A stretch of DNA of 44,677 nucleotides from an uncultured bacterium. GTDB taxonomy: Bacteria > Bacillota > Clostridia > Lachnospirales > Lachnospiraceae. The first letter of the stretch is position 1. Every line of letters begins with the position of its first letter. The notes beneath the pieces were generated by a model. That model was given only the letters and a program-made list of their open reading frames with translations. It was not told the origin of the DNA and searched no databases. The stretch is taken from assembly GCA_905215775.1 (NCBI GenBank), contig CAJMRM010000019.1:1-44677 (forward strand). The letters are read 5' to 3'. This document shows positions 40,655 to 44,677 of this stretch, one piece after another. A program made the position numbers and the translations under genes.

Positions 40655-40724
40655 GAGACTGGCCGCTGTCATCAGGCAATCCTGATTATCCTGAAAAAGG
40701 GCAAAAGTAAATATTCTGAATGAG

Positions 40725-40770
40725 AAGACCTTGAATGAGCTAAACAGGCTCGTTTAGGGTCTTTTTCTTT
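40725..40770 (+). terminator. Terminator after gpmI
   Basis: AAGACC (40725-40730) pairs with GGTCTT (40758-40763). Inside it GAGC/GCTC or CTAAAC/GTTTAG can form alternative stems. TTTTCTTTT follows. The rest of the gap to 41084 has no gene I can support. Confidence 0.75.
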
Positions 40771-41084
40771 TGGGAAGACAGTGGGGAAAAGTAAGAGGCA
40801 GTGATGACAGATAATAGGGAAACAGGGCAGGAGATAGCAAGGCTGGGAAATTATATTATCAATTTCTCGTTCTTTCACCTGTCTCCCTCATTCTTCCTTA
40901 CTCTCTCCCCTCGTTCCAGAAGATTGCCCCTTGGAGAATATATGGAATTGCCTTTTTGATAAACTGCGGATATGTGGAGGTGCCTGATGACAGCCGCCGC
41001 GGCCGTGCAGGCTGGGAATGCGGGCATTTCATGATGAATTTGTATGTTTTAAATTAGAAAAAGAATAAATCAGAATAAAATAAA

Positions 41085-41119
41085 GTGTACAGATAACCGA
41101 AAAAAAGGGGACTGTACAC
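41085..41119 (+). repeat. Inverted repeat at the insertion-sequence target
   Basis: GTGTACAG (41085-41092) and CTGTACAC (41112-41119) are exact reverse complements. When the insertion element and one target copy are removed, the arms extend to about 16 bp with one mismatch (left AAAATAAAGTGTACAG; right continues CTTCATTTT after 42771). It could be an older mobile-element scar or a hairpin. Confidence 0.8.
41110..41119 (+). repeat. Target site duplication, left copy
   Basis: GACTGTACAC, repeated exactly at 42762-42771 on the other side of the element. 10 bp fits IS4-family insertions. Confidence 0.92.
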
Positions 41120-42761
41120 CAATGTCATTAAGTTAAGGCAAAATAATTAGATTCTTATATTAGAAATAATATAGGAGTCTTTTTATTTTGTAAAAATAGT
41201 TGACAAACAAGATAGAATGTGCGGCCGCTTTCGCTACCGATATATATTAAGGTTGCGAAAGCGGCCCTTGTAATTAAGGAATATCTTGATTGCAAGGAGG
41301 ATACATTATGAGTCACTATATTGAAAAGGTTACGGTTTCACTAGAAAATCTAATTTCAGAATTGGCAAGAAATCCATCTTTGTTCTTGAAAAATCCAGAT
41401 ACTGATTTTTCAAGAAACCGCAAAATTAATTTTAAGACATGTGTTGGTTCCGGCGGTTGCACGCTGAATAAAGAACTCTTGGATTTTTTCGATTTTGATG
41501 TGAATGCTCCTACTGTTTCAGCGTATACACAGCAGCGGGCTAAAATTCTGCCAGAAGCATTTGAATACTTATTTCATGCGTTTACAGAAGAAAATGCTCA
41601 AACAAAAAACTTATATGAGGGATATCAACTTTTGGCTTGCGATGGCAGCAATCTAACTATTGCACCGAATCTAAACGACCCGGAAACTCTTTGGAAATCA
41701 AATCAACTTGGTGCAACCGGTAATCACTTACATCTAAATGCCCTGTATGATGTTTTAAACAGAACTTATATTGATGCATTGGTTCAAACTGCCTCTACGT
41801 ATCAAGAACACAGAGCATGCATTCAAATGATAGAAAGGGTGACATTGGACTAAGTTATATTAATTGCTGATAGAGGATATGAAAACTATAACATTATGTC
41901 TCACGCAATAGAAAAAGGCTGGAAATTTTTGATTAGAATAAAAGATGTTCACAGCAATGGCATTGCATCAGGCTTAGAACTTCCACAAACGGCAGTTTTT
42001 GATATGGATATCAATCTGATTCTGACACGAAATCAAACTAAGTCAAAGAAACAAGCAGGATATAAATTCATGCCAACAGTACAAACCTTTGATTATCTTC
42101 CAATAGGAAGCAAAGAGGATTATCCTATCTCCTTTAGAATTGCAAGGTTTAAAATAGCAGATGATTCCTACGAAACGGTAATTACAAACTTGGACCGTTT
42201 TTGCTTTTCGGCAGAAAAACTTAAGGAATTATATCACTTAAGATGGGGCATAGAAACATCATTTCGTGAATTGAAATATGCTATAGGGCTAACTAGTTTT
42301 CATGCCAAAAAAGTGGATTACATAAAGCAAGAAATATTTGCAAGATTGACCTTATATAATTACTGCGAATTAATTACAACATATGTAGTTGAACACACAG
42401 AAAATATAAGTAAGAAAAATCAGGTGAACTTTACTATTGCCATTTACATTTGCAGAGAATATCTGCGACGCAAACGGAAACTTCGTCCACCTGATGTGGT
42501 TAAACTGATAGAAAAACATATATTACCAATAAGACCTGGGCGTCGAGACCCTCGGAAAGTCAAACCTCAGGCGTCAGTAAGTTTTCTATACAGGGTAGCA
42601 TAACCATTCATCATTATATAGGATTATAGACAGATGTACAATCCATCTGTCTGTTTGCCGTGCAAAAAACAGATAACAAAATGAAAAAAGCAAAATACAA
42701 GTGAGATTTTACCTACTTGCATTCTGCTTTTTTTAATTTTTAAATTAACTTAATGACATTG
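41120..42761 (+). mobile_element. IS4-family insertion sequence (1642 bp)
   Basis: The ends are perfect 17-bp inverted repeats (CAATGTCATTAAGTTAA at 41120-41136, its complement at 42745-42761), flanked by the 10-bp duplication. It contains one transposase gene with a DDE/YREK arrangement, broken by one stop codon. The element is AT-richer than its surroundings. It sits between gpmI and the peptidase gene, about 30 bp upstream of the latter's promoter. Confidence 0.93.
41308..42603 (+). pseudogene. IS4-family transposase, interrupted by one in-frame stop
   Basis: Start ATG 41308 with GGAGG upstream. The reading frame runs to a TAA at 41851-41853 (codon 182) and continues in the same frame to 42603, 432 codons in all. 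Around the stop the protein would read ERVTLD-stop-VILIADRGYENYN, so a single substitution (for example AAA to TAA) accounts for it. Catalytic residues are the first Asp in LLACDGSN (112), the second Asp in IADRGYE (188) and Glu in the YREK box YHLRWGIETSFRELK. The last two lie beyond the stop. The upstream product alone cannot be active, so the copy is probably immobile unless the stop is read through. Confidence 0.93.
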
Positions 42762-42771
42762 GACTGTACAC
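42762..42771 (+). repeat. Target site duplication, right copy
   Basis: GACTGTACAC, identical to 41110-41119. Confidence 0.92.
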
Positions 42772-42799
42772 TTCATTTTTATTTTTGCAAAATAATATA

Positions 42800-42828
42800 T
42801 TGACGAGCAAATAATCAGATGATAATAT
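42800..42828 (+). promoter_or_regulatory. Promoter of the M28-like peptidase gene
   Basis: TTGACG (42800-42805), 17 bp, TAATAT (42823-42828). It is intact and lies just outside the insertion sequence. Confidence 0.7.
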
Positions 42829-42872
42829 GAATACATGAAAATATTTTAATATATAAAGAGAGGTGCGGAAAA

Positions 42873-44597
42873 ATAGAAGATAAAAAAGGTATTTTATATA
42901 AAAAAAGCGAACTTACGGAAGCGGTCAGCAGATCTCTGGACCAGACCCGGATCATGCAGGATGCGGAACGGCTCTGCCGGCTGAATCGGTATACGGGCTC
43001 CGGGGACGGGGAGGCGGCGGCAGAGCAGATCGCAGAACGGATGGAGGATCTGGGAATCCATGTGGACCGGGAAAGATATCAGATGTACCGGAGCCTTCCC
43101 GGGAAGGCGTCCTTGCGGATCCTGGGGGCCGGGCAGGAAGAGGACATCCCTCTGACTCCGTATGTATACAGCGGTACGGCGAAGGATCTGGAGGCAGAGC
43201 TGGTCTTTGACGGGATCAGCGTAGCCGGAGGGTGCAGCCAGAGGGAGCAGAGAGCGAGGATGGCCGGATTTTCCGGAAAGCTGGTCCTGACCTATGAGAA
43301 CAGTTTTTCCTTTGCATGTGAGGCGAAACGGGCCGGGGCTCTGGGGGTACTCACCATCTGGCATGCGGACCTGGCCCACCACGGGACTCTGGGGGGAGTC
43401 TGGGGGACGCCGGAGCCGGAGGATCTGGCCTGGCATTATCCGGGACTCCCGTTTGCGGAGATCGGAAAGACCGCCGGAGAGGAGCTGCGGAGACGGCTGG
43501 AGGCCGGGCCGCTGACCGTATGTCTCAATGCGGAGATGGACCAGGGGATCGTTTCCAGCACCATGCCGGTGGCGCGGATCCGCGGAAGATCGGAAAAATT
43601 TGTGCTGGTCTCCGGTCATTATGATTCCTGGTATGAGGGGGCCACGGATAACGGAGTGGCCAACGCAGCCATGATGGAGCTGGCCAGGGTGTTCCAGGAG
43701 AACCGGGAGCAGCTGGAGCGGTCGGTGGTGTTCGCCTGGTGGTCCGGTCATTCGGACGGCCGTTATGCAGGTTCGGCCTGGTATTATGATCACCATTGGG
43801 AGGAGCTGAAGGAAAACTGTGTGGCGCATATCAACATGGATATCTGCGGCTGCAAGGGCTCCGATGTGGTGGGCCTCCAGACATCCATGCTGGAGGGGGA
43901 GGCCTTTGACCGGGAATTCCTGAAGGAATTCAACGAGGGGGAGCCGGACCCGCCGACGCCCATGATCCGGTTTGCAGACCAGACCTTCTGGGGCGCGGAT
44001 ATTCCCTTTGCCATTATGCCGAAGTTTATTAAAAAGGATCATGAAATGTTTTACTGGTGGCACACCAGGGAGGATACCTTTGACAAGGTGGACCCGGAGA
44101 CGGCGCTGCGGGACGCCAGGGTCATTGCGGGGCTGACGGCGTTTTTTGCCGGCTGCAGGAAGCTTCCGGCGGATATGACCGGCTTTGTGGATTTTATGGA
44201 GGGCAGCCTCCGTTCCATTGAAAAAAAGACCACCGGGGACTTTGATCTTTCTCTGGTCTGGCCGGTACTTGCGGGACTGAGGGCGGCTGCCGCAGACTTT
44301 GAAGCATCCATGGAGCAGCAGGAGAATACGGATGACGCCGTTATGGAGACCGCCGGAGAGCTGGCCAGGCTCACCTATACGGCGTCCAGCCCATACCATC
44401 AGGATCCGGCGGTGAAGACATCGGTATTCGCCGGACTTTCCATGGCAGAGGGGCTGACCAGGGATAATACGGAAGAGGACTATTACCTGGCGGCGCAGAC
44501 ACGGTTTGTGCGTCAGAGGAACCGGCTCATGGGGCAGATGAAGCGGGTCACAGAGGACTGCAGAACGTGGATCCGCCGATGGGAAAATAAAGAGTGA
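42873..44597 (+). CDS. M28-family metallopeptidase-like protein, start codon uncertain
   Basis: Zinc aminopeptidase-like protein. The frame is open from well upstream of the first ATG (42954). The ribosome binding site AGAGGTG (42859-42865) points to codon 42873, which is ATA, followed by a plausible N-terminus EDKKGILYKKSELTEAVSR. From 42873 the product would be 574 residues; from ATG 42954 it is 547. An N-terminal part and an inserted PA-like domain (about 110-220) precede the M28 core: SGHYDSW near residue 248, GATDNGVAN near 257, then FAWWSGHSDGRYAGS near 288, HINMDICG near 317, and YWWHTREDTFDKVD near 390. The usual Glu of the third motif is not in its normal place. Soluble; no signal peptide seen. 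Confidence 0.75.
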   Translation: MEDKKGILYKKSELTEAVSRSLDQTRIMQDAERLCRLNRYTGSGDGEAAAEQIAERMEDLGIHVDRERYQMYRSLPGKASLRILGAGQEEDIPLTPYVYSGTAKDLEAELVFDGISVAGGCSQREQRARMAGFSGKLVLTYENSFSFACEAKRAGALGVLTIWHADLAHHGTLGGVWGTPEPEDLAWHYPGLPFAEIGKTAGEELRRRLEAGPLTVCLNAEMDQGIVSSTMPVARIRGRSEKFVLVSGHYDSWYEGATDNGVANAAMMELARVFQENREQLERSVVFAWWSGHSDGRYAGSAWYYDHHWEELKENCVAHINMDICGCKGSDVVGLQTSMLEGEAFDREFLKEFNEGEPDPPTPMIRFADQTFWGADIPFAIMPKFIKKDHEMFYWWHTREDTFDKVDPETALRDARVIAGLTAFFAGCRKLPADMTGFVDFMEGSLRSIEKKTTGDFDLSLVWPVLAGLRAAAADFEASMEQQENTDDAVMETAGELARLTYTASSPYHQDPAVKTSVFAGLSMAEGLTRDNTEEDYYLAAQTRFVRQRNRLMGQMKRVTEDCRTWIRRWENKE

Positions 44598-44677
44598 AAG
44601 AGGGAAAACAGAAAAAACTATATATAAGGAGCTTCCTGTATAATAAAAAACGTGGATGTTGAAAATTAAAAATACCT

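Noticed and set aside
39404..40672. 422-codon minus-strand open frame inside gpmI
   Set aside because: Antisense shadow of a certain gene; no recognisable motif.
40672..40878. 68-codon minus-strand frame after gpmI
   Set aside because: Runs through the gpmI terminator; no ribosome binding site or recognisable features.
40987..41034. 15-codon frame with a good ribosome binding site upstream of the insertion sequence
   Set aside because: Too short to support as a gene, Ala-rich; might be a remnant of a truncated gene, but nothing confirms it.
42894..44399. 501-codon minus-strand open frame opposite the peptidase gene
   Set aside because: His/Pro/Arg-rich shadow frame; the plus strand has clear M28 motifs.
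1..44677. CRISPR arrays, prophage modules, toxin-antitoxin pairs or defence islands
   Set aside because: No regularly spaced short repeats, phage structural genes or recognisable toxin/antitoxin or defence genes were seen.

Overview
The window looks like a chromosomal segment of a moderately GC-rich gut Clostridia, most likely Lachnospiraceae (Clostridium cluster XIVa). This rests on gene content only: choline-binding-type repeat proteins, a DUF5688-like protein, a DUF1292 protein, a split ThrE exporter, a homoserine acetyltransferase-type MetA, clean sigma-A promoters (TTGNNN-N17-TATAAT-like) and strong GGAGG ribosome binding sites. No rRNA is present, so the species is not assigned.

Layout. 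1-1417: 3' part of a group II intron with its reverse transcriptase and domains V/VI. 1666-2646: secreted repeat protein with a DUF1266-like domain. 2647-3837: long stretch without an intact gene, with decayed minus-strand coding traces and nested inverted repeats before uvrB. 3838-5838: uvrB. 5873-9371: feoA-feoB and a two-gene threonine/serine exporter, converging on a minus-strand DUF5688-like gene. 10371-22257: two tandem copies (offset 6098 bp) of a five-gene peptide/nickel-type ABC importer operon. About 4.6 kb of the two copies looks identical, but the 5' 60% of the binding-protein gene has diverged. 22270-25993: TPP riboswitch and a thiamine-precursor ABC transporter with a TatD-like hydrolase. 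26059-31006: minus-strand operon queA-rluF-ligA-metA. 31099-33218: zinc-ribbon protein, then mgtE behind a structured leader with a 31-codon upstream ORF. 33273-37933: gltX, a secreted repeat/papain-like protein, a UvrD-type helicase and a corrinoid adenosyltransferase in close order. 38009-38353: DUF1292 protein. 38537-38686: tRNA-Glu and tRNA-Pro on the minus strand. 39113-40654: gpmI. 41110-42771: an IS4-family element with a nonsense-mutated transposase and a 10-bp target duplication. 42800-44597: an M28-like peptidase that lacks an ATG where its ribosome binding site points.

Themes. Much of the window is import and metal handling: Fe(II) (FeoAB), Mg(II) (MgtE), peptides or a related ligand (two Dpp-like copies) and a thiamine pyrimidine precursor (ThiXYZ-like). 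Several operons are preceded by long leaders with RNA structure. The strongest candidate for something undescribed is the mgtE leader. There an acidic/proline-rich upstream peptide overlaps RNA segments that can pair alternatively with each other and with the mgtE Shine-Dalgarno sequence. This resembles the MgtL logic of enterobacteria but acts, if real, on translation of an unrelated Mg transporter. The second is the mosaic tandem duplication of the ABC importer, in which only the binding protein's N-terminal part and the leader differ. All of this was read by eye; no database search or folding program was run.
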